Below, one piece after another: positions 1 to 31,700 of a stretch of 64,000 nucleotides of DNA; position 1 is the first letter of the stretch; each line of letters begins with the position of its first letter. Origin of the DNA: Hymenolepis diminuta. Its lineage: Eukaryota > Platyhelminthes > Cestoda > Cyclophyllidea > Hymenolepididae. The DNA is taken from assembly GCA_900708905.1 (NCBI GenBank), contig CAADRB010000019.1, positions 1,283,925 through 1,347,924 on the forward strand, given 5' to 3'. The position numbers and the translations under genes are program-made. The notes beneath the pieces were generated by a model, which did no database searches, was not told where the DNA came from, and worked only from the letters and a program-made list of their open reading frames with translations.

Positions 1-1090
1 ACCACGTTTTCCGGATATGTTATATTTGAATTTGGTTGGTTCCACTTTTTCTAGTAGACATGTCTTTGCATATTGCAAATATCAAAGTTGCTTGCATACT
101 ATTTAAATTTAAAGAAAACTCTTTGTGCAGTACTGATGCTATTTAACCTGCATGTCTGCTAAATCGGAGATCATGGTTCATGCTTAATTATGTATCTGTT
201 TTACTAGTCGTAAGTGAGTTTACTAGATGCGAGCTTCTAAAACGGAGCGGCCCAAACTCTACTCCTCTGCTCCTATAGCAAATGGAGTATTCTTCAATAA
301 ATTTAATTTTGATTAGCTTCTCTCAAAGGCGATTTATTTTCCAACTCTGAAGATGAGCATAACTAGATCGTAATCTGAATGGACATCATTTCACTAGATC
401 GGCCACGTTCGTCACCGCTGATGATACGAATAGAAACTGACTTGGATATTTTAAATAATAAAAATGTATAGACTTTCATTGTACTTAGAATATAAAAAGT
501 CGATAAAAGTATATACACTGTGTACGTAACTACAATGACTTATACAACCCTCATGACTAGATTATCGTTCCTTTAGTTCGACCTGAAAGCACTACTATAT
601 CGGATTTATTGCCTGCATTGCATCTGGAAACCCATATTTCGACTTTTTTCGAGTCATACTTTTTCACAGCACGTGCATTAAACATGTTTTAAAATTATTT
701 TGTAAGATCAGGAGGTCGAGTGGTCATATAATTACCCTTGAATTTTGTAAGTTTTTCTCAAATTTATGGTTGGTTATTAAATGCAAGTATGCCGATATCT
801 TGAAATATTACTTCTGAGACAAAAACCTTGGTTTTACTTGTAGAGAACTAATAAGGATTACTATTTTATCTAGGTAGTCTATTAAAGTATTCTTGCGTGG
901 GGAACTTGCTAAACTATTTGCAAACCTTGTACACTGCCAATATATGATTTTTAATTGTGTTTTTAAGGCAGCTCTAACCCCGATAGTAAAGCTATTTTTA
1001 TAATCGACAGAGATGTCCTATTTAAAATCGAATAATCTTAAAGGCTAACTTCCCTAATCAGATGGACGAGAGCTGAGATGACCTGATGAT
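1..1090. other. AT-rich sequence, no gene seen
   Basis: Left flank of the gypsy relic. No spliced or long reading frame with family resemblance was found on either strand. The 5' part of the upstream LTR should lie at the right end of this stretch, but I could not align it to the other two LTR copies. Confidence 0.5.
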
Positions 1091-1130
1091 ATATTAAAAT
1101 ATCGCAGAAGAAGGAGAAAGAAAAAATAAA

Positions 1131-1234
1131 GTTGCAACGAACTGTAACAAGTTACAGTCGTAACAATGAGAATTTTCCTTTTTTCTCCATTTGGTCGAGA
1201 TATCGGCTCGAAGATCATAAAAGTTGGCGACGCA
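1131..1234 (+). repeat. 3' end of 5' LTR plus primer-binding-like site
   Basis: The stretch GAACTGTAACAAG through GATCATAAAAG (about 1140-1223) aligns with the end of the LTR at 2936-3018 and with the solo LTR at 54390-54493. It is followed at once by TTGGCGACGCAGATGAGG (1224-1241), which has the form of a tRNA primer-binding site directly after an LTR. The tRNA used was not identified. Confidence 0.6.
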
Positions 1235-1429
1235 GATGAGGTAAGGACTCAAAATTTGAACAATTTTAAAATTTCACTGAATACTGATAAATCTGAACTC
1301 AGATTGAAGAAAATGGGGCTTTTTCCGAAGAAACAACGGAAATGTCGCAAATTATTGCTAAAGAAACAGCGGGAAAATCTTAGGATGCTACAACGGCGAT
1401 TTTCAAAACTTATGAACAAGAAACAAAAA

Positions 1430-2260
1430 CAGTGGATATTACCTTACTCAAGTCATCTATAAATTCTCTTGTTCTACAAGTTATTGAATTTCAATCTGAC
1501 CCGGAAGCAGATCAAACGCTTGCTAACTGGTTTGAAAAGTGTGAGGGCGTTCTCCCAAACTATCTCGTTGACATCCCAAAAGATGTAAAAGTTAGACTAT
1601 TACTATGAAGATTAGGGATTGCTGAAAATAAAAAGTTCAAATGTGTCATCCATCCAAGAATAATTCCGGATCTAAAAGTTGATGAAACAGTTCCAATTTT
1701 CTCTGATTTGTTTGGTGAAAAGTCTTCCGATCTGCGAAAATGTTTTAAATGTTTCTTTCACTAAAGAGCATAATGAAGACTGGATGATCTATGCTTAATA
1801 TTTTTTAACTCTTATTTTTCTACCATTAAAAAGGATCATTTCAAATGTCTACTGCTTCTGAGTTTTCGTCGAGAACTTCGTCAAACGAATGTCTACTGTT
1901 GAATTCTCAGAATGATCGACAAAATAGATAACATCACATTAAAGGGTCCCGCTAATGAATTTAGAAAATTGGGCATCAAATGTAACAGCGGCATTACTCA
2001 GCAGAACTCAGGTGAGCGCAATAACATCGATCGAATTCCTAGTGAAACTGTGTCCCAGAATGTTTCCTCTTCATGAAACTCTGAGTGCTGACTTTGTAAT
2101 GATTTGAACTTTGCCCGATTTTGTCCGTACCAATCTCATATTTGCAACTTGTGTGACAAACGAGATCTTAAGGAAACATTGTGCCGAACTGAACTAGTAT
2201 TCAGAAAGAAGAGTGTCATCCAGAAAGTTAAACCAAGGATCAGTCAGGCAACAGAGTAAT
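1430..2260 (+). pseudogene. Retrotransposon gag pseudogene with decayed zinc knuckles
   Basis: From 1431 the frame reads a gag-like region including the segments LANWFEKCEGVLPNYLVDIP and KDVKVRLLL. It meets an in-frame TGA (near 1606) and resumes with RLGIAENKKFKC and FSDLFGEKSSDLRKC. This matches the helical core found in flatworm gypsy Gag, where VRLLLRKLG and IFGEKSS blocks are typical. A TAA and frameshifts follow, then a K-DHFKCLL block near 1830-1855. Two degraded CCHC knuckles are visible near 2083-2185 (C-stop-LCNDLNFARFC, then CNLCDKRDLKETLC), with the histidine lost from both. It is non-functional by multiple stops. The identification comes from block order and motif resemblance recalled from the family. 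Confidence 0.75.
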
Positions 2261-2730
2261 AACCAGCTCGAAGTTGGATATGAAGCGGAATGGAAATTTG
2301 CAAAAAAATCCCCACCAACATGTTACAAAATGAGCGGCAAGGAAAGGGAAAAAAGGAAGTAGCATTCTGAACTAATCCCTGTGATAGTCATTGAATAGAA
2401 ACCTGTATCGAAGATGAACGCCGTTGAGAAGGCAAAGAATGGAGGTCTTTCTCCAAAACCAAACACGAATGCAGTGTGCTGTTTCAGGCATCCGAAGCGA
2501 ACAGCCCGAATCAAAGGGAAGGAGGACAGGTCCTTTGAAAAAGGCAAGGAGGGAGCCAAGCTAAGACAGCTGTACTCGAGAACTTTTAGATGGCTGCTCA
2601 TCCGAAACTTGATGAGAAATCCCCAATAAAAATGCAAATGGGAAGAAGAACCAGACCAAAGGTGCCTCTGAAAACGAAATAAGTTGCCAAGTGGAAATAC
2701 GGAACCAAATAAAAGACTTTAAGTGAACTC

Positions 2731-3018
2731 GAGGAAGGGGTACTACAAGGAAGAAGCGTCTTAAAAAGAGGCGTTACAGAATATAATCATAAATAATTAT
2801 TAATTATTTTCCATTAACAAAATTAGTATTCTATTTTGTGTTTTCTTCCCGTTATAATAGAAAATTTCGCTTATCACTTATATTGTATACATGAATTATT
2901 ATGTATTACATTATATTTTCATAGTTCGAATTGAACTGTAGCAAGTTTTCGCTGTAGTAAAGAGAATTTGTTTTTTCTTCTGGTTGGGATACCGGCTTGA
3001 CGATCGTCAAAAGGGTAA
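2731..3018 (+). repeat. Polypurine tract and 3' LTR of the gypsy relic
   Basis: GAGGAAGGGG (2731-2740) is a plausible polypurine primer. The LTR would begin at 2741 (TACTACAAGG, degenerate at the usual TG) and end about 3018, near 278 bp. Its whole length, including the AATAATTATTAATTATTTTCC block and the terminal CGGCTTGACGATCGTC block, aligns with the solo LTR at 54222-54493. Confidence 0.65.
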
Positions 3019-5300
3019 AACGCGCTTCATGGATTTATTTGATTTTCTCTCATTAATCTGACGCTTAAATCGTTTTAAGTAGTCATTTATTTTCAACTCC
3101 AGTAATGAATCGCAAAATACTTTCTTATAAGCGTCACTCAGTATAAGAGCTGCCTCCCTCTTTTTACCTTGAGCCTACGGTTACTATGCAAGTGCTTTTA
3201 TCTGCAAGATTTCTACAATGACATCAATCTTTTAAGGTATGATTTCACAATATGGCCTCTTAAATAGAAACCACTCCTAATAAAAGGCATTTTCTTCTTG
3301 AATTGACTGACTTTGCATTTCCAGAAAGATTTTAATTGCTTTTTTAAGATTAGAATAGTGGGGTTAATTACCGTTATTTTACTTATAAATAAAACCTTGT
3401 CTTATTTTTATGTTAGAACTGTGTTTAGGCTTTGCTGTCTCTTTTCATTTTAGTTTAAACTGGTGATCAAAATTTCGGAAAACTTTTTTGCAAATCTACG
3501 ATAAAAATCTTTTAAGTAATAAAAGCTACGCAGAAACTTTATATGAGAAATCGATCCCCAGTTAAGAAGATGTAATCATACTTGAACATGGATTTAATTA
3601 AGAGGTCGACCGTACATTTCAGGAAATCATTTTCCCATGTTCTAGGGCAAACATAAGTTCGATCAGGTCATTAGATTAATAAGTCTTTAGGTTGTTCTCA
3701 TTTTCGATCACGTTTCACAAACCCCAACACTCAATTTATCCAGTCATTATATTGAACGATCGCATTTATATGACATGCATCCCCCCGTTTTGTTTAAATT
3801 TCTGGCGATTAGTCAGTTTATATAAAAAAATCAGGTTTTAGTATGAGAGTCGAATGGTCAAGGAAGTAAAAGTTAGTACACTTTCAATCCAGATAAGAAT
3901 TTGCTCAATTCATGCCAGCATACTTTTTAATAGAAACGCTAAACAATGTTTAAACAGTCCTCGGGGCCTTCTCAAAATTTCACGGTTAAAATGACAATTT
4001 CGCTGGATGAGCTCTCAATTAAGAAATTTAGACTAAGAATGGCATCCAGAGAGGGCTCAAGTTCTCCGTGCAATAAATAGTATACTGGAAGCTACGTATC
4101 TCCTGCCTAAATTGTGTCTGGGCAGAAAATAACATGAAATATTCCTGTTCTAGAAAACTACACTCCGGCACTTCTGTTAACCAAATTAACACGTAACATT
4201 TTAAGTCATGAACTCGTATCCTCAGAGGAGGTGAAATCCCAAGTTACCACCAAGCCACCGACATACTAAACTACCAAGATCGTTAGTCATCAATTCAAGC
4301 AATGACGCCTTACAATTTCATTTCCCTTCCGGTAAACCATCTAGCATCTCAGGAAAAAAGACTGTCATGGGCAAACATCTTCAGCCGAAATCCACTGCCA
4401 GACCAGACTGATATTCTAATATCCATAAGTTCGAACCTCATTAGGAAATTTACGACCTTAACCATCAACCGAATATTTTCATGATAACCAGCACGTTTGC
4501 GGCCATCGAGGCATATAGTCCGTACGAAGAATCTATCGAGAAAAGGAGGCCCATCAAAGCTGTTTATTTTTCCAGTTAACCCCATGCCCAACATTCAAAC
4601 GCCTCAGTGTAAGAGCATTCATTCTCAAAATCCAATTCCAAAGGGACGAGCGCAAATGCACACTTGGGAAACGACGAGTCATGAATACGACAAATACCAC
4701 CTAAGCATACCCCCGCTCCGAGCAAAAATTACACGGGTATCCCCATAACTCATATTGTAATTCAGTAGTTAAAGGCCTGCCTTAGTGATAATAAAGCGCA
4801 AACTTTATCTGACCCCACAGAAATGAGTCAGACAAGTCCACAAAGACTAAAAGCGGTTCCATTCAGTTAGCGCAAACCGGAATAAAGCGAAAATTGACTA
4901 TAAAAAATCTTTTCACTTACAAAAATAACGCCAAGCGACCAGAAAATCACAGAGACATGAACAAATACCAACTAGAAGTGGGAAATATGAGAGGTTGCAG
5001 ATCAATCAGTACCAAAAATCAGTCTAATCAAACCAATGTAAACAGTAAACACAGCGCTTAAAATTCCCAAGCTATCAATTGCTCGAGTAAATCGACATTC
5101 CACGTCCCACACTCGAATGGCAAATAATTTATATAAAAACCAACATTTACAGAACAGACCGTAAGCGCTTAACAAATATTCCCCCAAGTCAAACTTACGT
5201 TTTCACAAAATTCTGAAAAACCAAATTTTCAGCGGGCCGACTTAAAATAGTATACGCCTCTGCCACCAAAACCCAAGCGCAGTAAAAAAAGGCGGATAAC
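3019..5300. other. Intergenic, no gene recognised
   Basis: Only short open frames lacking family resemblance occur here on either strand. The right end should include the 3' UTR of the minus-strand CNBP gene, but I saw no convincing close AATAAA on the minus strand just past its stop codon. Confidence 0.45.
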
Positions 5301-5348
5301 TTTCACAAATTTACTAACAACACTCATCATTGTAATTATTAAAATATG

Positions 5349-6009
5349 TTATGGAGGGCATTGACTCGCAATATGTCCGACACCGTTGCAATTGTAGCAC
5401 ACGGGGCCTCCACTTTGAGTGCAATCGCGGGAAAAATGACCAAAGCCACGGCATCTGTAGCATTGCACTTTCGAGCCACCCCGCGGGCAATCCCGCGAGA
5501 TGTGACCCTCCTCACCACAAGTATAGCAGCTACGGCCACCGCTACCACTATTGCCGTTGTTTGAATTTCTCATACCAGTACAATTGCGTGCGATGTGACC
5601 AGGCTCCCCACAAGTGTAGCATCCATCTGCAGCAACAAAAACAATTTTGATCAACACAAAGAACATTTCCCTGACAAGAACGTGCTCACAACCCTCCCAC
5701 GAACATCGACGCTTGAAGGGCCGTGGACGCGAAACTTGAAAACATTTCAAACATAACGATCCGCCGCCACCGGCAAGCCAGTCTGGAAGGATCGATAATA
5801 TCTGCACAGCAATTAGACTGCACAACAGTTCCAATCTTACCACTATAGCCACCGCCACCACTACCGTAGCCTCCATAACCGCCATATCCACCGCTAAAGC
5901 CACCACCTCGTCGACCGCCACGTCCACGGCCACTAGAGCCGCCTTGAGGACAGTCTCGAGCAAAGTGACCATGCTCTCCACATGAATAACATGTATCGCG
6001 ATCACCCAT
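5349..6009 (-). CDS. CNBP: CNBP-like zinc-knuckle nucleic-acid-binding protein, 2 exons
   Basis: Coding exons on the minus strand are 6009-5841 and 5626-5349, split by a 214-nt GT-AG intron (donor GTAAG at 5840-5836, acceptor TTGCTGCAG ending at 5627). The join completes codon 57 (G|AT, Asp) and the product is 148 aa. Five CCHC knuckles (CX2CX4HX4C) are visible. The first, CYSCGEHGHFARDC, is at residues 7-20; the other four lie in exon 2: CYTCGEPGHIARNC, CYTCGEEGHISRDC, CYRCRGFGHFSRDC and CYNCNGVGHIASQC. A Gly/Arg/Tyr-rich RGG-like linker (about residues 23-56) follows knuckle 1. This is the CNBP/ZNF9/Byr3 layout, but vertebrate CNBP has seven knuckles and about 177 aa. Family members bind single-stranded DNA or RNA and promote translation and transcription. 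A TTAGTTTCAG about 18 nt upstream of the ATG could be a 5' UTR splice acceptor or trans-splice site. A generic CCHC protein is the alternative. Confidence 0.9.
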
Positions 6010-8044
6010 TACGTACCAAAGATACGCTGAAACTAAGATGTCTGAAAGGAAGGCCTTGACAACATAAACAATAAAAATTATAGAATTTTAAAAATTGACT
6101 TTAACCCATTGCACTTAAAATTATTTCTAAGGAATTTATGTTTAAAATATCCAATATTTTAATTGTTATTTAAATTTCATGGTGCGTAAGTTGTGTCATA
6201 TTTTTGAACCCAAATGTAATGCACAATTTAACGTTGTGTGGTTCAGGTCGATTTTTTATGGAAACATAATAATAAACTTTTCTGAATTAATATGAATACC
6301 TTTTATTTATCATTTACTAATGAGTTATGTTACATTTATTTTTGAGATATTATTATAATATTCACATTATAGGATGCAGTAATGGTTCGAAAATTTTGTA
6401 TTTTTCAATACATACCGAATTCTTAAAGTCTGCAAATATATCTGTACGCCTACATTCTTCCATCATGTTCATTTTCTGTTGTGATTCTTAAAAACGTGCA
6501 TTTGATTCCTATTTTATATTTAAATGCCTTGTGTTACTTTCAATCGCTATGCAGTCAGATAAATTAAAATGTGGTGATTTAAATTCACTTAGTTTGCATT
6601 TATACTTAATAAAGAGCAATCCTGGTTTGATATAATATTATATGAATAATATTCCTTTGGGGTGGTAACAAAGCGCTTTTGCATTCCTGATCAGCATTTG
6701 CATTGCTAACATTTGCCTAGATCAGTATGTGCGTCCTTCGTCCAACTCTGCTTCCATTAAATTGGTTTTATTTAAATGCCGTCGATTTTTTTAAAGTGGT
6801 AAAATTATTTTCTTGATCAGATTTTCGTTCTCATTATGGAAAGATATACAAAATACACATCGAAATTTTTTGCATTTATAATCTGATTGACTTAAGTTAT
6901 TTAATGGTCGACAGCAAATTTACTGTACTATATTTTCTCTGAAAACAGATAATCTTCAAAACACTATGAATATATTATTAACTTGTTCCCTTTTAAAACT
7001 TTGAAAATTAGTGATGACATAACTGCTATAGCCAGCAAATGTCTGAAGACACCTAGGGATTAAAAATGATTGACTGGAGATAAGATTTTCCCTACAATGT
7101 CCATAGGTGGCCCCGATGTGTTTGCATGTTTGCACATAGATATCTAAATAGATGCAGATCATCACGCTGAAACATCGACGGCGAGACGTAACTGATGTTT
7201 AACGAAGAAAGATCTCGTATATAAACCTAATTTACTAATTAATAAATTAGGATGGCTTGCCTGCCACCTTCGAACTGATTTTTCGACATGAGTGGTTTGA
7301 CTTATTCCATTTATTCGATCGATGTGGCCCCGGTAAATCTTTCACGTTACTACATGGTGACACTGTAACAGACGAATTCACCGGTGTCATCCGCATATTG
7401 GCTGAAGACACAGATGACAGCCCCTTTTCTCGACACAGCACAAGAATCCTACTTCATTTCACTTCGTACAGTTGAAATGCGATAGCAGAAAAGCGATATT
7501 ACAAAATAATTGGCTCAGTAATCGTTATAATTAAAATGAGGAAAGTCATATTTTGGTTATATAGATAGAATAAAGCCAAAATGTCTGATTATTATAATCT
7601 TTGGATTATAAGCTTGGTGTAAATGATTGCTGATACTAATATTGTATAGTCCCTAATATATCTTATCTTTTAATAATAATGCTACCAGATGGAGTTGATT
7701 ACGTATATTATGGTTAAATGTAATATTAAATAAATGGAGAATTAAAAATTCTACCTAAGTGGGATGTACGATGTAACGTATTTCGAGTTGAATTTTCCGG
7801 ATTTACAAGAAAAATCCAGTCAGTAAGATGCAGTTAAATATATATTTTAATCCACTTATTAAATATAGATATTTCCCAAAAACAAGTATAAATGCCAGTA
7901 TTTACGCGTAATGTTCAAAAAACATATTTTCAATACAACTTCGTTTTAACTGTTTTAAGGTCATTTAGGGTAAAGTAATTGGTGGATATTTAGCGAGCTT
8001 TTGGTATTGTTTACATTATCAGCCGAAACATTTCGCAGAAAGTC
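6010..8044. promoter_or_regulatory. Shared upstream region of divergent CNBP and ERK genes
   Basis: About 2 kb separates the start codons of CNBP (minus) and ERK (plus), so both promoters must lie here unless far upstream exons exist. Most is AT-rich with no clear coding content. One richer patch (7160-7480) has a TATATAAA-like motif at 7219-7225. No defined promoter element can be assigned from sequence alone. Confidence 0.35.
7257..7475 (+). other. Unrecognised coding-like open frame
   Basis: A 72-codon open frame without an ATG at its start reads in part CGPGKSFTLLHGDTVTDEF and ends at a TGA at 7473-7475. It is less AT-rich than its surroundings. I recognise no domain. It could be an exon of a small gene, an untranslated upstream exon of ERK, or chance. 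No clean acceptor was identified in front of it. Confidence 0.2.
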
Positions 8045-27183
<19,139 letters not shown>

Positions 27184-27279
27184 TTTCTACCCCTGGTCTT
27201 ATTGGAAAAAAGATTTCTGATTTGATTCCTTCCCTGTCCTTGATGACCTTCCTTTGCGCCACAATTCCCACTCCCTCCT

Positions 27280-27285
27280 AATAAA
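27280..27285 (+). promoter_or_regulatory. Candidate ERK polyadenylation signal
   Basis: The first AATAAA after the ERK stop codon, 97 nt downstream, in a pyrimidine-rich 3' UTR-like stretch. Confidence 0.5.
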
Positions 27286-28692
27286 CCATTTCCTTCCCCT
27301 TTTTCCACTCTTAAAATCCCTCAAATTAGTACGCAGACACTGATTGATATGAGAGATGACTGCTGATCTAATACTTCCACTTAACGCCACACGCGAACAA
27401 ACTGTAGTTAAATATTCACTCTCGAATTGATATTACTGTCTGATGCTACTTAATTTCCCTTCTCCCTGTCCTCCGTCCTTATCCTTGACCCAAAGTCCGT
27501 GGATTATGACTTATTTTAATCAATATGAAATGTAAATGCTTTGGATTTTTTTTCTAAGTAGACAGATATCAGTCTCATCTTTTGCTCTTTTGAATTTTGA
27601 CTATAGCAGTGATGTAACCTTTAATGGCAGTCGTCAGTTGGGCTTCGTTTTAATTATTTTCATAATCTGTTGGCACATGTCCATATACGAAAAAATTATT
27701 GTATGAGAAATCTTCAATCTTAAAATGGTTTAAGAATAATTTCCAATTATGAGAGCTAAGTATTGTGGGCTATCCATTTTCGTTTATAATGAAGAAGGCT
27801 TAGTATTGTATGCTGTAGTTATGACTGGTTGTGGTTGTAATAGCTCCCGATTAGAACCTGTAGGTTTAAGGGTTATAGCATCTGATCCTAGATCTCTAAA
27901 TCACGACCATAGAAAAAGTACAAGAGCAGCATGGTAAATACTGAAGTGGGATATGGTCGAAAAACTTGTTTTGCCTTCGATTGCTGCTAAACGATCACTG
28001 CTACTACTGTCGTCACCGGTATGATTTAGGGTAAATCCGTGATATTGCCATGTACTCACTCAGGCCACTTCGTGACTACCGTTGCTCAGATCTAACAGGG
28101 AAAAAAGACATAGCTCAAACAGTGGTTCTCCTATTAAGCAACATTAATCCCCCAAGTGGATTTCGAGAAAATGATTGGCAGACTGGTTAGCTAATACTCA
28201 GCCATGGCTAGATTGCATTCCCAGAAATTAGCATAAAAACCCTAAAATCGATAATCCTGTGCATGAGGGATGAAGCAGGTGTGCGGAAAATATTCGAGTT
28301 GGCCTTCTAAAGATCATACACTAATTTCGAAATTAATAATAGAATAGACATGATTGAAGAGGGGAATCATTTTCCTCTAAAATGTAGGCCGACTTGAATG
28401 CCAAACATTGTTTGATTGTCTGTTAAAAGTGCACATAGGAGCCGATCCATCTAGCTTAGTCGGTGAAATTTCTTACTTCAGTTGGACAAATAATAGACCA
28501 TATGGAATTAAATAGCTAAATGCCGAATTTCGAATCAAATTGTGGGATGAGGGATGTTAGAAAAGTGACGAAAAAAATTTTAATAATTGCAGCAGAATAT
28601 CGCTGATTATATGGCCGTGTTCTTGCGTATTATAATGTAGATTTGTTCAAATATAAATATAACATTTAAAGTAAGACAGACACTGTAGAAAA

Positions 28693-28701
28693 GGGGGGGG
28701 G
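28693..28701. repeat. Poly-G run (about 9 G)
   Basis: A homopolymer run after GAAAA within AT-rich sequence. Its length may be unreliable in the assembly. Confidence 0.7.
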
Positions 28702-31700
28702 TTGCTGAGAATATGCCATATCCTACCTAGTATCTGTAACGTCTGAGCTATCAGTATCAAACCACATGATAAACTCCCTTTGAGACATGGTGACATGAGT
28801 ATGATTGACTTCCTTCGTCTTGTTTGCCTATCTGAGCAGCTGTAATTTACAAAATATAATCCGAAGTGTTTCAGGTCAAGATGTGTTCTCTCCGAAATTT
28901 TCTGGATATAGTGTACGTAGCTTCCAATATATTACTGTATCAGCTAGCTACTCTTTAATTTTATCACCAACAATAATAACTTTGAAATATGTGCAATCAT
29001 CAGTCAGAATTCATTATCCATGAACCATAAGGTTTTAGACAATTCATTTTTAAGCTTAGGTACAAAGTTTCAATTCGGCTTTTCAAGTGCGGCAGCTTGG
29101 CTAATGTCATAATACGGTAGTGCCGACGACTAACCGCGGATGATGTGCGACTTTCATTCACTTTTCTTAAATTTTGTCTGTTTGAATATACGAAGCTAGT
29201 ATGCATACTAAGAAGCATGACAATTTCTCCTTAATTTGATTTCAAATCTTTCGTGATGCGAAGTATCATTGCATTTCACTGACCACTTTATAACTTCGAC
29301 AAACTAGGCCAAGGTCACATAACCTCAAGTCATTCTGATCAGAGAGATCTAATCATAACTGCACTGTCTGCACAAAAGTGGACCAAGTATAATATCCATT
29401 GCTCTTGAGTTCATTGGAGAAAAACATAGCCAATAAATCCGAAACTTTGGTGCCTCCCGTCTTATTTGTAAGCACTCAATACCATGAGTAGGAACACATG
29501 TAGGGGTGAAAACATTTGCTTGAGCCAGAAAACTCACTAACCTCCTTACTATCTCTTGTTTTAAAATGATGTATAGTTGCATTTATTACGTAGTCTAATC
29601 AATAAGCATTCCATTTTGATTAAATAATACCCTCTGACTAAAAAATTAATAGGCACGGACTAAATTATAATCTTATAACTTGGCGAGACGCTGACAAGCA
29701 AAGACTAAAGCCATAGACTGCCCCGAGTGATCTCGCAGGGGTCTACCAGCAGGAGGCCTATATTTCTACATAAATGGTCCTGTCAAAAATAATAGTGCAT
29801 CAGAAAATACCTACACTTCTGTCTTCTCGTTCTCCCCGGGTCTTTGTCAACTGTAATCTACCAATATCTGGTCAAAATTAGTTTTCTACCAGTACAACAA
29901 TACCACAGATAGACTTTACAAAATTTCTATATAATCGGTATTGAATATAGTCGTCAAAAAGATACTGTTTATGCGGAACCTCGGCTGTATCGATTATTTG
30001 CAAATGAGTGTGAGATGAAGAAGCCTTGATGAATTGACCATGTTGAAATACTGGAAATGTAAGATAAAGAGAAGGTAGCAAAATTATATGCTGTCATATT
30101 ATACAGATCTCCCTTTTACTGAAGGATATAATTGATTTCAGGAGGCGAAGTTTAAAAGATCCGAAAACTTGAGGATTCCAGAGTTCAGACACAGTAGGGC
30201 TTTTGATTCTTCTAAAAGCACCTTCGTTTTCCGCGTTTTATTTTAATGCTAATTGTATTTAGACCCCTTCCACGATTGAAAATTTTTAATTTTGTTTCTA
30301 TGTATAATAATCGAATCCGATTTAGATATTCTGTAACGTTTCTTGCTTCTCTCGAAACAATTAAATGGCACTTAAGATTGACATATGAAAAAGGCGCAGT
30401 CGATCTTAAAACAATTATGGTATTAGTGAAAGTTATTAAAAATGATTTAAATTCATATTTCTTTAGAACATACATAGAATTCCTTATATATTTACTTTAA
30501 ATGGACACAAAATTTCAATTCCCACAAACACAGAAAGCATCGTCAAATATGACTACGACTCAAAGAAGAAATTAATTTGATTTTTTGTCTTATTTAGATA
30601 ATGCATAATCATTAGAAGGGAAAAATGTTTTTTTCCGATCCTTTTGCTACACTAGCTAGAAAGTAAGATTAAGAGGAGGTCCATTAAGTCTGCTCAGTCA
30701 CGAAGTCAGGATTTTAGGACAATATGTTTTATGCCTATCAGGGGATGAATTTTAACCCTCAAGGCTCTGGTAGGTTATTATTAGGGAGTATTAATAATCC
30801 AACTCACCCAATGTGTTAGTCAAAATGAGGGATCTTAATGGTAGACTTTTTAATTATTTGTTAACCGTAAGAATGACCGAGAAATTTAAAAAAATTACCC
30901 CAAAATAGTATGGTCTCTTCACGACTATGATTTTCAACTATACAGATTGCTTGATAAGTCGATATTCCTCTTTTCCAAAATTATTTGGGTAACGATATAT
31001 TTAATTTTTTTCCAAATTTCGTATTTGGAGAAAAGCAACTGGGAGAAGGGAGTATCCTGCAATATGGAAAGGAAAATAAGAGTTGAAGATTCCAGTCATG
31101 AAATTTAACGATTTCTCAAGGGCAGAATTTATACCTGGTGCCTCTTTGTTTGAAGACCTCCATGGCTTGAGGATATACGCCCGGCTAGGGTTTGGGTCGG
31201 ACATTTGTACTGAATGATAGGTTTCGTAAACAGCAGTTCGTATTTTCATAGCATATTTTACAAGGCGATTCTACTCTATTTACTAGCAGGAAAAAGTGTA
31301 CAATTCAACTTTTACCTGTTTAAGTTTGAATGGTGTCGTAAATTCCATCATCATATCTGTGGAGCGGTTAGCTGATAAAAGTTACGATCTGCAACCAGTG
31401 CAAGTTAAGTAAGAGCAGTTCAACACAGTATTATATAAGGAAATAGAATTCGCTGTGTAACGTCCCTTTTCTCAAATTGTTATTAATATTTATTATTTGC
31501 CTTTTTATCTTAACTAATACTTATTGGAATACCATCAAGCTAGTTTAAAGCTGATATTTTTAATATATTTATTATTTCGCCTAAGTCGTTAACTCACAAT
31601 TGCCTTTGATAACAATTCGAGTGAACTTAATAAGAGACACCGGTGTATTGACACTAATGTTGACTTTGCAATACGAGAGTATTGAGCAAAAAATATTGAT

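Larger units (their letters stand above)
1100..3018 (+). mobile_element. Degenerate Ty3/gypsy LTR retrotransposon, pol deleted
   Basis: A non-functional LTR retrotransposon reads left to right: the 3' end of a 5' LTR, a primer-binding-like site, a gag relic with stops and frameshifts, a polypurine tract and a 3' LTR. No protease, reverse transcriptase, RNase H or integrase is left between gag and the 3' LTR, so pol was lost by deletion. The LTR assignment rests on similarity between the segment before 1223 and the end of the 3' LTR near 3018. Both carry a T-rich stretch, then a TCGGCT/CCGGCT-like motif, then GATC-TAAAAG/GATCGTCAAAAG. The gag-like protein and tandem zinc knuckles resemble the gypsy elements common in flatworms. 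The left boundary is uncertain because only about the last 90-120 nt of the 5' LTR can be recognised. Confidence 0.75.
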
